From assembly GCA_019359725.1 (NCBI GenBank), contig JAHHGR010000002.1:62001-126000 (forward strand): a stretch of DNA of 64,000 nucleotides. Direction: 5' to 3'. The notes under the pieces are model-generated. The model was not told the DNA's origin, made no database searches, and saw only the letters and a program-made list of their open reading frames with translations. The stretch comes from Aphanocapsa lilacina HA4352-LM1. GTDB lineage: Bacteria > Cyanobacteriota > Cyanobacteriia > Gloeobacterales > Gloeobacteraceae. Below are positions 35,881 through 45,612 of this stretch, piece after piece. The translations under genes were made by a program, and so were the position numbers. Numbering within the stretch: the stretch's first letter is position 1; every line of letters begins with the position of its first letter.

Positions 35881-37053
35881 ATGAAAGCGGTTTGCTGGCA
35901 CGGTGCGGGCGATGTTCGGGTCGAGACCGTCCCGGATCCGGCCATTCTTTATCCCCGCGACGCCATTGTCAAAGTAACCTCCACGGCCATCTGCGGCTCG
36001 GATTTGCACCTGTATGACGGGGTGATCCCGACGATGCAAAAAGGCGACATTCTTGGCCACGAATTTATGGGCGAAGTGGTCGAAGTCGGGGCGGCCATCA
36101 AAAACCTGCGCAAGGGCGACCGTGTGGTGGTGCCCTTCACCATCGCCTGCGGCCACTGCCACTTCTGTGAGCGGACGCTGTGGTCGCTGTGTGACAACTC
36201 CAATCCCAATGCCTGGATGGCTGAGAAAGTCTACGGCTCTACCTCCGGTTCCGGGCTTTTTGGGTATTCGCACCTGTTCGGAGGTTACGCGGGCGGCCAG
36301 GCGGAGTACGTGCGGGTACCCTTCGCGGATACCGGACCGATGAAGGTGCCCGAGAACCTGACGGACGAGCAAGTGTTGTTCTTGACCGACATCTTTCCGA
36401 CCGGTTATATGGCGGCGGAAAACTGCAACATCCAGCCGGGGGACACGGTGGCGGTCTGGGGTTGCGGGCCGGTCGGGCAGTTTGCGATCAAAAGCGCCTA
36501 TATGCTCGGGGCGGACCGGGTGATCGGTATCGACCGCCATCCCAAGCGCCTCAAAATGGCCAAGGAGCAGGGGGGGGCCGAGGTGCTCAACTTCGATGCG
36601 GTGGAAGTGGGCGAGGCCCTCAAAGAAATGACCGGCGGTTGGGGACCAAGCCACTGCATCGACGCCGTCGGCCTCGAAGCGCACGGCAGCGGCCTCGAAG
36701 GGATCTACGACAACGTCATGAACGTCTTGAAGCTGGAGACCGACAAACCCGCCGCCCTGCGCCAGGCGATCGTCGCCTGCCGTAAAGGCGGTACCGTCTC
36801 GATTCCTGGGGTCTACGGCGGCCTGCTCGACAAGATGCCCATGGGGGCGGCGTTTGCCAAGGGGCTTACCTTCAAGATGGGCCAGACCCACGTCCATCGC
36901 TACTTGCAGCCGCTGCTGGAACGCATCGAGCAGGGCAAACTCGATCCGAGTTTTGTGATCACCCACCGCCTGAAACTCGAGGAAGCGCCGGAAGGCTACC
37001 GGACCTTCCGAGACCAAAAAGACGACTGTATCAAAGTTGTGCTGAAGCCTTAA
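35881..37053 (+). CDS. Zinc-dependent alcohol/formaldehyde dehydrogenase-like protein
   Basis: Medium-chain dehydrogenase, 390 residues. The catalytic zinc site is visible in [12 protein letters not shown] and [12 protein letters not shown]; the structural zinc site has [15 protein letters not shown]. The nucleotide fold shows [18 protein letters not shown] and [11 protein letters not shown]. Length and the [14 protein letters not shown] insertion fit the formaldehyde-dehydrogenase-like branch that does not need glutathione; the true substrate is unknown. The start is [11 protein letters not shown] at 35881; the open frame further upstream overlaps the SRPBCC gene. Confidence 0.9.
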   Translation: MKAVCWHGAGDVRVETVPDPAILYPRDAIVKVTSTAICGSDLHLYDGVIPTMQKGDILGHEFMGEVVEVGAAIKNLRKGDRVVVPFTIACGHCHFCERTLWSLCDNSNPNAWMAEKVYGSTSGSGLFGYSHLFGGYAGGQAEYVRVPFADTGPMKVPENLTDEQVLFLTDIFPTGYMAAENCNIQPGDTVAVWGCGPVGQFAIKSAYMLGADRVIGIDRHPKRLKMAKEQGGAEVLNFDAVEVGEALKEMTGGWGPSHCIDAVGLEAHGSGLEGIYDNVMNVLKLETDKPAALRQAIVACRKGGTVSIPGVYGGLLDKMPMGAAFAKGLTFKMGQTHVHRYLQPLLERIEQGKLDPSFVITHRLKLEEAPEGYRTFRDQKDDCIKVVLKP

Positions 37054-37062
37054 TTTGCAGCA

Positions 37063-38208
37063 TCAAACCGGCAGCTTGCTGCGGACAGCCAGTCTGCACC
37101 TTCTGGCACCGGCAGCTTCGTGCAGGCGGGCGAGCAGTCGCTCGGTCTGTTCCCAGCCGATGCACGCATCGGTGATGCTCTGACCGTGGCGCAAGTTGCA
37201 ACCGTCGCCTAGCTCCTGTCGCCCTTCGACTAGATGGCTTTCGATCATCAGGCCCATCATCCGCATATCCCCCTGGGCAATCCGTACCGCCAACTGTTCG
37301 CAAACTTCCCCCTGGCGGCGGTGATCTTTGGAACTGTTGGCGTGGCTGCAGTCGACCATCAACCGCTCCGGCAAGCCCGCTTCGCGCAGCAATCGCCCAG
37401 CCTCCACAAGGTGGTCAGCCGAGTGGTTGGGGCCGTTTTTGCCGCCGCGCAACACGATGTGGCAATCGGGATTGCCGCTGGTCAGCACGATAGCCGTGCG
37501 ACCCTCGCGGGTGTGCGAAAGGAACTGATGGGCGTTGCGCGCCGAGAGCACCGCTTCGACGGCAACGGCGATGTCGCCGGAGGAGCCGTTTTTAAAACCC
37601 ACCGGACAGGAAAGCGCCGAAGCCACTTGCCTGTGCACCTGACTTTCGACCGTGCGCGCCCCAACCGCCCCCCAACTGATCAGATCGACAATGTACTCGG
37701 GGGTGATCGGATCGAGAAATTCGGTGGCCGCCGGCAGTCCGAGCCGGGCAACGTCGAGCAGCAGCGCGCGGGCGGTGGCCAGTCCCTCACCGATACGGCA
37801 GCTGCCGTCGAGATCAGGATCGTTGATCAGTCCTTTCCAGCCGACCGTGGTGCGCGGTTTCTCGAAGTAAACGCGCATAGCGATGAGCAATTCGTCCGCG
37901 TAGCGGCGGGCACACTCGGCCAGCCTCTGGGCGTACTCGCGCGCCGCATCGGCGTCGTGCACCGAACAGGGACCAACCACCACCAACAGGCGTGGATCAA
38001 AGCCGCCCAACACAGCGCGAATCTGCGAGCGGCCCCGGCGCACCGCATTCTGGGCAGCCGCATCCAGCGGCAATTGCTCGCGCAGTTGCACTGGAGGAGG
38101 AATCTCACTCACCGAGACGATCCGCAAATCGTCGAGCGGCTCAAAGGCGAACTCGCCGACATCGCGAGAGCCGCCGGGCACTATCGTCCGCTGGTCCAAA
38201 TCGGGCAT
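37063..38208 (-). CDS. aroF: 3-deoxy-7-phosphoheptulonate (DAHP) synthase, class I
   Basis: First enzyme of the shikimate pathway, 381 residues, AroF/G/H type. Key blocks are VVVGPCSVHD (metal Cys), MRVYFEKPRTTVGWKGLINDP, GLPAATEFLDPITPEY, WGAVGARTVESQVHR, PVGFKNGSSGD, HIVLRGG and VDCSHANSSKDHRRQ. A leader of about 20 residues precedes the core. Which paralogue (and thus which feedback amino acid) cannot be told from the sequence. Confidence 0.93.
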   Translation of the reverse strand: MPDLDQRTIVPGGSRDVGEFAFEPLDDLRIVSVSEIPPPVQLREQLPLDAAAQNAVRRGRSQIRAVLGGFDPRLLVVVGPCSVHDADAAREYAQRLAECARRYADELLIAMRVYFEKPRTTVGWKGLINDPDLDGSCRIGEGLATARALLLDVARLGLPAATEFLDPITPEYIVDLISWGAVGARTVESQVHRQVASALSCPVGFKNGSSGDIAVAVEAVLSARNAHQFLSHTREGRTAIVLTSGNPDCHIVLRGGKNGPNHSADHLVEAGRLLREAGLPERLMVDCSHANSSKDHRRQGEVCEQLAVRIAQGDMRMMGLMIESHLVEGRQELGDGCNLRHGQSITDACIGWEQTERLLARLHEAAGARRCRLAVRSKLPV

Positions 38209-38291
38209 GGCCGTGTGCTGCCTGCTCTGGTTGACAACCTCCCAGATTGTGGCACCTCGAGCGGTAAATCGCGACGCTTTCTCGCCCGGAT

Positions 38292-38468
38292 CTAGTTGTC
38301 GAACGGAGGAAACAACCCGTTGTAATCCACCTCAGCGACAAACCCATCCGATCGAAAGTGCATAGTCACATCCATACCGGCATCCGCCAGCCGCAACAGC
38401 GTTGCCCGCAGTTGCTGGACTAGCTCCTCTACAGTTGTCTGCTGCTGAATCAGTTCTTCTAAGGTCAT
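38292..38468 (-). CDS. 58-residue acidic protein, unknown
   Basis: ATG 38468 to TAG 38292. The first 27 residues form a Gln/Leu-rich amphipathic helix (MTLEELIQQQTTVEELVQQ), and the rest looks like a small beta hairpin (DVTMHFRSDGFVAEVDYNG) ending FPPFDN. Codon use fits a real gene. It lies 83 bases upstream of DAHP synthase on the same strand. No family recognised. Confidence 0.5.
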   Translation of the reverse strand: MTLEELIQQQTTVEELVQQLRATLLRLADAGMDVTMHFRSDGFVAEVDYNGLFPPFDN

Positions 38469-38885
38469 AGATAGTACTCACATTTCACTAGAGCGTAGCT
38501 TAGCGTTGGTGGCCGGGGGTTCCGCGCTGCACCTCCGTCAAGCATTGACATGGTGGAAGGGAATGGGAGATCCTCAGTCAAAGTTGGGCCAAAGGCCGCG
38601 CAATGCAACCCAATTATGGAGAGGCTTTCAGCGATTGCTGCCCAGTTTGGAGTAATTTTGGGCAGCCGATCCCGAGGTGGGCCGGGATAATTATACAGCA
38701 GCCCGAAATCCTGGCTAGCCCCCCAACCATTCCGCCGGTGTCCATCGCCTGGTGCCTACTGATCTCAGATGTGGGCAACTTCCAGACATAGCGTTCGCCA
38801 CTTTTAAGGTGGGGAATCAGGCACAATCTATAGAGAGGCCGCTGCGGTTCAAGGGCGTCGCAATTTTCTAACGGCCGGGCACTGC
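38469..38885. other. Gene-free stretch with one strong hairpin
   Basis: No supported gene. GCTGCCCA and TGGGCAGC around 38637-38666 form a perfect 8-bp stem with a 14-base loop, without a T tract. The remainder shows no clear promoter or repeat. Confidence 0.45.
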
Positions 38886-39140
38886 TCAGTCGACTTCGCC
38901 GACAAAGTCAGTACAGCCAATCGCCTGTTCGGTGAGGGCAGCTTTGGGATTGACCGGGCATTTGAGTACCGTTTCCCCGGTAAAGTAGCGGCAGCGGGTA
39001 CAGGGGATCGCATGGAAGCGTCGAACGCGCCGCAGGCCGCGGTTGGTGCCGCGCACCAGCTGCAACAGTCCACAAACGAGCGCCAGCCACAGCAGCACAG
39101 CTATTACGCCGCTGGGCGGCGGTCCGAACACAATGGGCAT
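38886..39140 (-). CDS. Small Cys-rich membrane protein
   Basis: The 84 residues comprise one N-terminal membrane helix (GVIAVLLWLALVCGLLQLV), a basic linker (RGTNRGLRRVRRF) and a soluble tail with four cysteines: CTRCRYF, LKCPVNP and IGCTDF. The spacing looks like a small metal site or redox knot. I recall similar short cyanobacterial proteins but no name. It is divergent from the GIY-YIG gene with about 100 bp between starts. Confidence 0.65.
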   Translation of the reverse strand: MPIVFGPPPSGVIAVLLWLALVCGLLQLVRGTNRGLRRVRRFHAIPCTRCRYFTGETVLKCPVNPKAALTEQAIGCTDFVGEVD

Positions 39141-39238
39141 CGGCCACCGCAGGATAGAGTGTACCGCCGGCGGGATCGCCGACCGAGGTTCGTCCAGTCT
39201 AGGCCCTCGGCGCGTCGGTCGATTGTACCGGAGGTTGG

Positions 39239-39595
39239 ATGAGCTGTTGGGTCTACCTGGTGCGCTGCCGCAACGGTGCGCTCTACTGCGGCCAGACGGC
39301 CGATCTCGAAGCGCGCCTGCGCCTGCACGCGAGCGGCAAAGGGGCGCGCTTTGTACGCATGGCAGGTTTCGACCGCCTCGCCGCCAGCTGGCCGGTGGCC
39401 GACCGCAGCGCCGCTTTGCGCCTGGAGGCGGCCGTCAAACGCCTCGACAAGGCGACCAAAGAAGCCCTCGTCCGCCAGCCCGAAAGGCTGGTCACCCTCG
39501 CCCCGCCCACCGGTCTAGGGCTCCAGCAATCAAACGAAATATTTCATCTGAATGGGGTAGTCGATGTAGCTGATTCTGGCTGTGCTAGTCTTTAG
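39239..39595 (+). CDS. GIY-YIG nuclease superfamily protein (UPF0213 type)
   Basis: A single GIY-YIG domain: CWVYLVRCRNGALYCGQTADLEARLRLH, ARFVRMAGF, and ALRLEAAVKRLDKATKEALV with the conserved Glu. The first motif is W-V-Y with Y-C-G, as in the small stand-alone group also found in E. coli (YhbQ). The C-terminal 25 residues after LAPPTG lie outside the domain. A good GGAGG ribosome site precedes the ATG. Confidence 0.85.
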   Translation: MSCWVYLVRCRNGALYCGQTADLEARLRLHASGKGARFVRMAGFDRLAASWPVADRSAALRLEAAVKRLDKATKEALVRQPERLVTLAPPTGLGLQQSNEIFHLNGVVDVADSGCASL

Positions 39596-39669
39596 CACAA
39601 AGCTGCGAGCGCTTCGATTGTCTGGAAGTTTACCGGATATCGCCCCATCCATCCGATGTAAAAACGCAA

Positions 39670-42339
39670 ATGCAATCTCACCTGTGTCTTCTGGCTGTTC
39701 TTGGCCATTTCCTGCTGCTTGCCGTACCTGCCGCCGCCCAGACGCCCGCTTTGAGCGCTTCCGGGGGTGGGTTGCTTGCCGCGGCCGTCCGCGAGGACGA
39801 AAAATCCTTCGACGAGGTGGTGCGCGGCTACCGCGCCAGCCAGGGACTGTTCACGGTCTACACCAACCTCGAAGAGAACCGGGTGCTCATTGAAATCGCC
39901 CCGGAGCAGTTTGAGCGGTTGTTCCTGTGCAATGTCACTTTGGAGGCAGGGGACGGGTTGTATTTCGACTCAGGGGCAATGCTCGACAACTTTCCATTTA
40001 TTTTCAAGCGCGTCGGCAAACGGATTCAACTGATTCACAAAAACGTCTACTACCGCGCTGAAACCGGCACCCCGATTGGCCGCGCCGTCGAGCGGGCGGT
40101 CTCCAGTTCGATTGTCGGTTCAGCCAAGATCGAGAGTCGACCGCACCCCGAGCGCAAGAGTGTCCTGGTGGATCTGTCGAGCTTTTTTGTGCAGGACTAT
40201 GCGGGGGTGGCCAACGCCCTGGGCCGCCACAAGATCGACTTTGCATTCGATCGGAGCGAGAGCTATCTGGGGCCGGTGAGTGCCTTCCCGCTCAACGTCG
40301 AGATCGAGGCGGTGCTGCACTTCAAGAACAATCGCCCGCGCGGGACCGACGGGCGGATCGCCGATGGGCGCAGTATGCAGCACCGCTACCGCTACAGCCT
40401 CTCGACTGTGAGTGAAAGCGGCGGGCGCTACCGGCCAAGGCCGGCCGACGACCGGGTGGGTCACTTTTTGACGCTGCACCAGGACTACACCGACCCGACC
40501 GCCGAGACCCCTTACGTTCGTTATATCAACCGCTGGCACCTTGAAAAGGCCGACCCGAGCGCGGCCCTCTCGCCCCCCAAGCAGCCCATCGTCTTCTGGC
40601 TGGAGCGCACCGTGCCGCTGGAGTACCGCGAGGCGGTGCGCGAGGGGGTGCTCCTCTGGAACCGCGCCTTCGAGGGCATCGGCATCGAGGGCGCCCTCGA
40701 AGTGCGTCAGCAACCCGACGATGCCGAGTGGGATCCAGCCGACGTGCGCTACAACACCGTGCGCTGGATTGTCAATCCGGGGGGCGCCTACGCCGTCGGT
40801 CCCGCCCGCGCCAACCCTTTCACCGGCCAGATCTACGACGCCGATATCCGCATCAGCGCCGATCTGGTGCGCTACCTGGTGCGCGAGCGGGAGGATTATG
40901 TCGCCCCGCTGGGCGGTCCCGCCGTCCTCACGCCCCTGCTCACCCGCTTACCCGTTTCGCAGCTGTGCCAGTTTCAGGCGGGGCTTGCCTCGGAGGCGGC
41001 CTTCGGCTGGAGTGTGCTTGCGGCGCGCTTAGGGGGGCTCGATCCCACCGCACGGGAAGCCAAAGCGTACATCCACGATGCCATTCGCGCCCTGGTCGCC
41101 CACGAAGTCGGTCACACCCTGGGTCTCAGGCACAATTTCCGCGCCAGCGCCGCCCACGCCCACGCCCACCTGCACGATCGCTCCCGCACCCAAAAAACCG
41201 GGGTATCCGCCTCAGTCATGGACTACAACCCCGTCAACCTTGCGCCGCGGGGCAAACCCCAGGGCGAATTCTGGAACAGCGGCCTGGGCGAGTACGACTA
41301 CTGGGCGATCGCCTACGCCTACAAGCCCTTTACAGCGGCCGAAGAATCGGCGGGGCTCGCGCGCATCGCCGAGCGCAACCTGCCCTACGGCACCGACGAG
41401 GACGCCTTCGGCTTCGACGCGCGGGGCATCGACCCGGTGACCAGTCCCTTCGATCTCGGTTCCGACCCGATTCGCTTTTATCGCGAGCGCATCGAGATGG
41501 CGGGCGAGTTGCTCGCCACCGCCGAGCGCGGCTACCTGCGCAAGGGCGAGCGCTACCAGAAGATGCGCCGACTCTTTTCCCAGGCGCTGCGCGCCCACGC
41601 CACCGCCGCCGCCTCGGTGCCCAAGTTCGTGGGCGGCCTCTACCACCGCCGCCACCACCGGGGCGACGCGGGCGACCAGTTGCCCTTCGAGCCGGTGAGC
41701 GCCGCCCGTCAGCGCGAGGCGCTCGCCTTTTTGGGCCGCTATATCTTTGGCGCCCGGGCTTTCGCCTTTTCGCCCAGCCTGCTCAATCAGCTGCCGCCGG
41801 AGCGCTTCGAGGACTTCAGCAATACGCCTTTTTACACCGCCCGCATCGACTATCCGGTGCACGACCAGGTGCTCGACATCCAAAAGCGCGCCCTGGGGCG
41901 GCTCTACCATCCGATCGCCCTGCAGCGGCTGGCGGATCTGCCGCTGCACTACCCAAAAGGCCAGCCGCGCTTCACCCTGGCCGATATGTTCAGCGGCGTG
42001 CGCTCAGTCATCTGGGAGGAAGTCACCCGCCACCAAAGCATCAGCAGCTTCCGGCGCAATCTTCAGCGTGCCCACCTCGCCCAACTGCTCGCCCTGGTCG
42101 GGCCAAATCCCCAAGCAGCGCTCTGGTCCGCCCTCGGGATTGCCACAGCGAGCGGAGCGTCAGCCCCTCCCGAGGATGCCGCGAGCCTGGCGCGCGCCGA
42201 TCTGAGGGCCCTGCACACCCAGATCCGCGGAGCGCTCGCCACAGGCAAGCTCGATGCGCTCACCCGCGCCCATCTCGACGAATCCCTGGCCCGCATCACA
42301 GCTCTGATTGAGCCCGCTTCAGGACGTTCGGGCGATTGA
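39670..42339 (+). CDS. Secreted zinc metalloprotease (DUF5117/DUF4953 type)
   Basis: An 889-residue protein with a signal peptide (cut near AAAQT, residue 24). The metzincin-like zinc site HEVGHTLGLRHNF lies near residue 477, and VSASVMDYNPVN follows 35 residues later, matching the Met-turn of this family. Flanking regions with DEKSFDEVVRGYRASQGLFTV and TPFYTARIDYPVHDQVL are typical of the large secreted DUF5117/4953 proteases. It is periplasmic or exported. The next gene, another zinc peptidase, begins 100 bases on, so protein turnover outside the cytoplasm may be coordinated. Confidence 0.85.
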   Translation: MQSHLCLLAVLGHFLLLAVPAAAQTPALSASGGGLLAAAVREDEKSFDEVVRGYRASQGLFTVYTNLEENRVLIEIAPEQFERLFLCNVTLEAGDGLYFDSGAMLDNFPFIFKRVGKRIQLIHKNVYYRAETGTPIGRAVERAVSSSIVGSAKIESRPHPERKSVLVDLSSFFVQDYAGVANALGRHKIDFAFDRSESYLGPVSAFPLNVEIEAVLHFKNNRPRGTDGRIADGRSMQHRYRYSLSTVSESGGRYRPRPADDRVGHFLTLHQDYTDPTAETPYVRYINRWHLEKADPSAALSPPKQPIVFWLERTVPLEYREAVREGVLLWNRAFEGIGIEGALEVRQQPDDAEWDPADVRYNTVRWIVNPGGAYAVGPARANPFTGQIYDADIRISADLVRYLVREREDYVAPLGGPAVLTPLLTRLPVSQLCQFQAGLASEAAFGWSVLAARLGGLDPTAREAKAYIHDAIRALVAHEVGHTLGLRHNFRASAAHAHAHLHDRSRTQKTGVSASVMDYNPVNLAPRGKPQGEFWNSGLGEYDYWAIAYAYKPFTAAEESAGLARIAERNLPYGTDEDAFGFDARGIDPVTSPFDLGSDPIRFYRERIEMAGELLATAERGYLRKGERYQKMRRLFSQALRAHATAAASVPKFVGGLYHRRHHRGDAGDQLPFEPVSAARQREALAFLGRYIFGARAFAFSPSLLNQLPPERFEDFSNTPFYTARIDYPVHDQVLDIQKRALGRLYHPIALQRLADLPLHYPKGQPRFTLADMFSGVRSVIWEEVTRHQSISSFRRNLQRAHLAQLLALVGPNPQAALWSALGIATASGASAPPEDAASLARADLRALHTQIRGALATGKLDALTRAHLDESLARITALIEPASGRSGD

Positions 42340-42442
42340 TTCGGGTCATAGGGAACCAAATTGCCCTGCCGCTCGACTGCATACTGACTTTGGGCGCGGT
42401 CGGTCGGCCGTGCGTGTATTCCGTGAAAAGGTGCAGGTATCC

Positions 42443-45115
42443 ATGTTTTGCCAACTGACGGGTCTGATGGGGCTGGCCATCGTCGCTTTGCTGGCGGTGC
42501 CGGCACAGGCCGAGCCAAAATTTTCGCTTGCGACCACCCCCGGGCAGCTGCCGCGCGATGTGATCCCGACGCGCTACGCCGTCGAGATCACCCCGGACCC
42601 CAGGAGTTTGACCACCACCGGCACCGCAGTGATCGACATCGCGGTGCGCAAGCCCACCCGCACCGTGGTGCTCAACGCCCTCAACCTCAAAGTCGACAAA
42701 GCCCGCCTCGACGGCCAACTCCCAGGCTCCGTCACAATCGACCCGGCGAAGCAGACTGCCACCATCACCTTTGCCCGGCCCATTGCAAGCGGTCCCCACA
42801 AACTTTCTCTGGCCTTTGCCGGCCAGGTGAACGCCCAGGCCGAGGGGCTCTACTACGTGCGCTACAAAACCGACAAAGGCGAGAAGCTGATGTTCGGCAC
42901 CCAGATGGAGCCCACCGACGCGCGGCGGATGTTTCCGCTGTGGGACGAGCCGGTCTTCCGCACACCCTTTGCCCTCACGGTCAATCTGCCCGAGAACTTC
43001 AAGGCGGTCTCCAACATGCCCGTGACGGGCGAGAAGCGCCTGAAGGGCGGCCTCAAATCGATTGCCTTCGCCCCTACCCCGAAGATGCCCAGTTATCTGC
43101 TGGTGCTGTGCGCGGGCGAATTGGAGTCCCTCGATGACGAAGCGTCGGGGGTCAAAATCAGCGTGGTCACCACCGAAGGCAAAAGCCAGAACGGCCGCTA
43201 CGCCCAGGAGGCGCTCAAAAAGCTTCTGCCCTACTACAACGACTACTTCGGGGTGGGTTACGCCCTGCCCAAGCTCGACCAGATAGCCGTCCCCGGCGGC
43301 TTCAGCGGCGCCATGGAAAACTGGGGCGGCATTACTTATAACGAAGCGATTTTGCTCTACGACCCGGCCCGCTCCTCCCAGAGCACCAAAGAAGCGATCT
43401 TCAACGTCGTCGCCCACGAAGTGGCGCACCAGTGGTTCGGCAACCTGGTGACGATGGCCTGGTGGGACAATCTCTGGCTCAACGAAGGCTTTGCCTCCTG
43501 GATGGACACCAAGGCCACCGACCACTTTAACCCCGAGTGGGAGGTCTGGCTGCGGGCGAGCGCCGCCAAAAACTACGCCATGCAGTCCGACGCCCGCTCC
43601 ACCACCCATCCCATCCAGCAGCCGGTCACCGATCCGGCCCAGGCGGCGAGCGCCTTCGACGAGATCACCTATCAAAAGGGCGAAGCGTTCATTCGCATGC
43701 TCGAAGCCTACCTGGGCGAAGCCAAATTTCGTGACGGCATCCGCCGTTACATGAAGGCCCACACCCTCTCGAACACCACCACCGCCGATCTGTGGGCGGC
43801 GCTCGAAGAGGCTTCCGGCCAGCCGGTGCAGGCGATCGCCGCCGGTTGGACCGAGCAGCCGGGCTTTCCGGTGGTGACAGTGTCCTCGCGCTGCGAGGGG
43901 GACCAGCAACGGCTCGCCCTCAGGCAGGACCGCTTCACCGTCAACGACCCGAACGCCAAGGCGCTGTTGTGGAAGGTGCCCATCACCTACGGCGCCGTGG
44001 GCAGCGACAAAGTGGAATCCTTTTTGCTCGCCGAGAAGACGGCCACCACCAACGCCGAGGGTTGCGGGGCGCCGGTCAAGCTCAACCGGGGCGACACGGG
44101 CTACTACCGGGTGAAGTATGAGGGCGACCTGTTCAATCAGCTCAAGCAAAATTTTCCGCGCCTGCAGACGGCGGACCGGGTCAATCTTCTAAGCGACACC
44201 TGGGCATTGGTGCAGGCGAAGCAGGCAGGGGCGCGCGACTACCTGAGCCTGGCGGAAGCGGCCAAAGACGATACCAACCTGGCGGTCTGGCAGCAAATCC
44301 TCGCCACCCTGGGTGAAATCGACCGGCTGCAAATCGGCCAGCCGGGGCGCGAGCCGTTTCAGGCTTACGCCCGGTCGCTGTTGCAACCGGTCTACCAACG
44401 CGTCGGTTGGGACGCCCAACCCGGCGAGCCCGAGACGACCGGCCTGCTCAGAAGCAGCGTGCTCGCTTCCCTGGGCAAGTTCAAAGACGAAGCCGTCGCC
44501 GCCGAGGCGCGCCGCCGCTTCGAAGCTTTTGTGCGCGCCCCCGAGTCGCTTGCCCCCAACCTGCGTCCGCCGGTGCTGAGCGTCGTGGGCCGCTACGCCG
44601 ACCAGGCTACCTACGACCAGTTGCTTTCGCTGGCTCGCAAAACCCAGAGCACCGAAGAGAAGCGCAACTACTACGCGGCACTGGCCGGGGCGCTCGACCC
44701 GAAACTCGCTCAGCAGACGTTGGCCCTTTCGCTCAAGAACGACGAGGAGCCCAACCTGGCTACCAATCTGGTGCTGCAGGTGGCCGGCAGCGGCGAGCAC
44801 CGGGAGATGGCCTGGGAGTTCGCCAAGCAAAACTATCAAGCTCTGCTCGACAAGCGCGCCTTTTTCAACCGCTACAAGTACCTGCCCGGATTGGTGGCCA
44901 ACTTCACCGAAGCGGAGCGCGCCCAGGAATTCGAGGCGTTTGCCAAGGCCAATCTCCCGGCGGAGGCGCTGCCGGAGGTGAGCAAGGGCGCCGAGTTCGT
45001 CCGCGCTTCCGCCGGGATCAAAGAGCAACAGATAGGCGAAGTCGACAGCTGGGCCTGCAGCAAGACCAAAGTCGAAGGCGGCAAAGGCGCTCAGTTCTGC
45101 CTCGGGGTGAACTGA
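42443..45115 (+). CDS. pepN: Secreted M1-family aminopeptidase
   Basis: A gluzincin aminopeptidase of 890 residues with a signal peptide (ALLAVPAQA). It shows the exopeptidase motif GAMENWG near residue 290, the zinc motif HEVAHQWFGN near 325, and NEGFASW with the third zinc ligand about 18 residues later. An ERAP1-like C-terminal helical domain follows. ATG 42443 gives a clean signal; the frame extends upstream to 42308 without one. Similar to APN-type enzymes that trim peptides in the periplasm. Confidence 0.9.
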   Translation: MFCQLTGLMGLAIVALLAVPAQAEPKFSLATTPGQLPRDVIPTRYAVEITPDPRSLTTTGTAVIDIAVRKPTRTVVLNALNLKVDKARLDGQLPGSVTIDPAKQTATITFARPIASGPHKLSLAFAGQVNAQAEGLYYVRYKTDKGEKLMFGTQMEPTDARRMFPLWDEPVFRTPFALTVNLPENFKAVSNMPVTGEKRLKGGLKSIAFAPTPKMPSYLLVLCAGELESLDDEASGVKISVVTTEGKSQNGRYAQEALKKLLPYYNDYFGVGYALPKLDQIAVPGGFSGAMENWGGITYNEAILLYDPARSSQSTKEAIFNVVAHEVAHQWFGNLVTMAWWDNLWLNEGFASWMDTKATDHFNPEWEVWLRASAAKNYAMQSDARSTTHPIQQPVTDPAQAASAFDEITYQKGEAFIRMLEAYLGEAKFRDGIRRYMKAHTLSNTTTADLWAALEEASGQPVQAIAAGWTEQPGFPVVTVSSRCEGDQQRLALRQDRFTVNDPNAKALLWKVPITYGAVGSDKVESFLLAEKTATTNAEGCGAPVKLNRGDTGYYRVKYEGDLFNQLKQNFPRLQTADRVNLLSDTWALVQAKQAGARDYLSLAEAAKDDTNLAVWQQILATLGEIDRLQIGQPGREPFQAYARSLLQPVYQRVGWDAQPGEPETTGLLRSSVLASLGKFKDEAVAAEARRRFEAFVRAPESLAPNLRPPVLSVVGRYADQATYDQLLSLARKTQSTEEKRNYYAALAGALDPKLAQQTLALSLKNDEEPNLATNLVLQVAGSGEHREMAWEFAKQNYQALLDKRAFFNRYKYLPGLVANFTEAERAQEFEAFAKANLPAEALPEVSKGAEFVRASAGIKEQQIGEVDSWACSKTKVEGGKGAQFCLGVN

Positions 45116-45158
45116 GGTCCAATGTTTCCGGCTTTTTGTCTGGACTATTTTGAAGCGC

Positions 45159-45612
45159 TCAGGCAAGTTCTGGATTGCACGATTCTGATTGGGTTTCCGC
45201 CAGGGGAGGCCAAAATTCTGAGATCGGTACTTCCCAGCCGGGAAAAAGTTCGTGTAACCTGAGCGTGTCCTGGCCTTGCAGAATTTGCCTATCGTCCTCC
45301 CCGTAGTAAACAGCAACCGTCTGCAATTGGGGATCAAGCGACAGGCCAACCTTTACCCCATACTCCATCAAAATTTCCAGCCGCGTTTGCTTTGCGGAAG
45401 GCTCAGGGCCGCAGAGAACCACAGCTGCCAGCTCGGGGATGACATCTTCAAAAGGGTGTTGATCAAGCTGACCGTGGCCAACAAAAGCGACGTTGGGAGT
45501 CAAAGTCAAGTAATCGTCCTCGTTGAGCACCAGTTGCAGGCTGGGCGAGTTAAGGACATGTCCCAGTCGGCGCGGTTCCACCCACCGGTAGAGAGGTTCT
45601 CCCGCATCAGGA
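45159..45612 (-). pseudogene. Uma2-family (DUF820) endonuclease relic, 5' truncated
   Basis: On the minus strand, after the ATP-grasp stop and in a different frame, the sequence reads like the second half of an Uma2 nuclease: LVLNEDDYLTLTPNVAFVG, then FEDVIPELAAVVLCGPEP, ILMEYGVKVGLSLDPQLQTVAVY and HELFPGWEVPISEF. The PNVAFV/PELAAVVL/YGVKVGLSLDP series matches PDVAFV/PDLVVEVL/AGVRLVWVVDP in the family, with the catalytic Glu-x-Leu eroded. No start codon precedes the homologous part. Confidence 0.6.

Noticed and set aside
42308-42442. N-terminal extension of the M1 aminopeptidase
   Set aside because: The extra 45 codons precede a clean signal peptide at 42443 and show no signal or domain features.
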